Source: Desulfovibrio sp. UBA2564 (GTDB taxonomy: Bacteria; Desulfobacterota; Desulfovibrionia; Desulfovibrionales; Desulfovibrionaceae). From it: a stretch of 5,958 bases of DNA. Both the position numbers and the translations under genes were made by a program. The DNA lies in contig DDLU01000065.1 of NCBI GenBank assembly GCA_002340305.1, positions 1 through 5,958 on the forward strand. The letters run 5' to 3'. Under the pieces are notes generated by a model, which had not been told where the DNA came from, searched no databases, and saw only the letters and a list, made by a program, of their open reading frames with translations. Of this stretch, positions 4,910 to 5,958 are shown piece after piece; positions within the stretch are counted from its first letter, which is position 1; each line of letters begins with the position of its first letter.

Positions 4910-5958
4910 TTTTTAAGACCCTTGTCACCTATGTCGCGGCGGAAGTAAGCTTTGTCAAAGCTAATTTTTTCAACTGCCTCATAAGCCTTTTTCTGAGCTG
5001 CTCCAAGATCCGCCCCCAGAGCTGTTACCCCCAGCACCCGGCCGCCACTGGTTAATGTTTTGCCCTCTTCATACTTTGTCCCGGCCTGGAAGACCTTGAC
5101 ACCTTCAATCTTTTCAGCTTCCTCAAAACCGGTAATCTCAGCTCCCTTTTCATAGGAACCGGGATAGCCGCCGGCTGCCATAACCACGCAAAGAGTGGTT
5201 TCGTCTTTGAGCTTCACTCCCACTTCGGAAAGGCGGTTCTCAATGCAGGCCATCATGATTTCGACCAAATCGCAATCCAGACGCATCAGGAGCGGTTGGC
5301 ATTCTGGGTCGCCGAAACGAACATTGTATTCGAGAACGGAAGGACCGTTTTCAGTGTACATGAGTCCGGCATAAAGAATACCGGTAAAAGGCTCGCCGCG
5401 TTCGGCAAGAAGCTTGAGAATAGGCTTGATGACCAGTTCAGCAGTCTCGGCATATTTATCGCGGGGAAGAATAGGAGCCGGACTGTACGCGCCCATGCCT
5501 CCGGTATTAGGTCCGGAATCGCCTTCACCAACAGCTTTGTGGTCCTGCGCAGAAGGCAGCAGGGCGTAATCTTCACCAGCGCAGAAAGCGAGAAAGGAAG
5601 CTTCTTCACCCTTGAGGGCTTCCTCCACAACTACGCGCTCTCCGGCAGTGCCAAAAATATTTTTGACCATCATATCGTCGAGGGCTTCAAGAGCCTCTTC
5701 AACAGTTGAGGCCACAACAACACCTTTACCTGCGGCAAGACCGTCAGCCTTAACCACAATGGGTGCGCCTTTTTCTTCTACGAACTTTTTAGCCTGTTCA
5801 TATTCATCGAAAACCTGAAAAGGAGCGGTGGGGACACCGGAATCACGCATGGTGATCTTGGAGAAAGCTTTACTGCCTTCAAGATTGGCTGCGTATGCTC
5901 CGGGACCGAAGCAGGGGATATCTTCCTTGGCAAGGGCTTCTTTAATACCCAGAACCAG
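4906..5958 (-). CDS. purD: Phosphoribosylamine-glycine ligase (GAR synthetase), N-terminus cut by window edge
   Basis: This enzyme ligates glycine to 5-phosphoribosylamine using ATP, the second step of de novo purine synthesis. The 350 visible residues run from the window edge in frame; the first internal ATG (5850) is not the start, because the upstream codons encode the conserved block PCFGPGAYAANLEGSKAFSK. Counting from the edge, the ATP-grasp glycine-rich loop KADGLAAGKGV is at 70-80, AQDHK at 137-141, GPNTGGMGAYSPAP at 149-162, and the metal-binding EYNVRFGDPE at 210-219. The C-terminal domain shows TSGGRVLGVTALG at 303-315 and YFRRDIG near the end. About 75 N-terminal residues are missing to the right, judged against the usual length of about 425-430. 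The stop codon overlaps the purE start, so the two are co-translated; the promoter lies outside the window. Confidence 0.97.
   Translation of the reverse strand: MVLGIKEALAKEDIPCFGPGAYAANLEGSKAFSKITMRDSGVPTAPFQVFDEYEQAKKFVEEKGAPIVVKADGLAAGKGVVVASTVEEALEALDDMMVKNIFGTAGERVVVEEALKGEEASFLAFCAGEDYALLPSAQDHKAVGEGDSGPNTGGMGAYSPAPILPRDKYAETAELVIKPILKLLAERGEPFTGILYAGLMYTENGPSVLEYNVRFGDPECQPLLMRLDCDLVEIMMACIENRLSEVGVKLKDETTLCVVMAAGGYPGSYEKGAEITGFEEAEKIEGVKVFQAGTKYEEGKTLTSGGRVLGVTALGADLGAAQKKAYEAVEKISFDKAYFRRDIGDKGLKK

Noticed and set aside
4415..4948. Plus-strand open frame of 177 codons antisense to purE
   Set aside because: It is a shadow of purE: the minus strand carries every PurE motif, and this frame has no domain or credible ribosome site.
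4906..5850. purD starting at the ATG at 5850
   Set aside because: The codons upstream of 5850 remain open to the window edge and encode the conserved PurD block ending GSKAFSK, so this ATG is internal.

Overview
The window looks like chromosomal DNA of a moderately AT-rich, marine-type Desulfovibrionaceae (Desulfovibrio/Maridesulfovibrio-like) bacterium. That placement is an inference from overall protein character and gene mix; no rRNA or other phylogenetic marker is present. Six protein genes are supported, two of them cut by the window edges.

Layout. At the left edge, on the minus strand, lies the 5' part of coaX (type III pantothenate kinase, TTG start at 187). A 369-base divergent intergenic region with dyads and an A/T-rich promoter zone follows. 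On the plus strand come: a MerR-type HTH plus coiled-coil protein (557-1177, GTG start); a 176-base multi-hairpin inverted-repeat element (1180-1355); a hairpin leader and htpG (Hsp90, 1435-3333) with a strong intrinsic terminator; a small HPt phosphotransfer protein (start reassigned to 3508); and a single-domain response regulator (3962-4333). On the minus strand, from the right edge, purD (cut at its N-terminus) runs into purE with an ATGA overlap. A terminator at 4357-4390 closes the convergent junction with the response regulator gene.

How the genes work together. purD and purE form a translationally coupled purine biosynthesis unit acting on phosphoribosylamine/GAR and on N5-CAIR. The HPt and REC genes are adjacent but have separate promoter signals. 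They look like orphan phosphorelay parts with no histidine kinase in view. htpG appears to be its own transcription unit: it has its own terminator, but I see no recognisable heat-shock promoter or CIRCE element. CoaX would feed coenzyme A synthesis and is divergently oriented from the MerR-like gene.

Most of the window is ordinary core genome. The parts least explained by known genes are the large inverted-repeat element between the MerR-like gene and htpG, the dyad upstream of the HPt gene, and the RacA-like architecture of the MerR protein.
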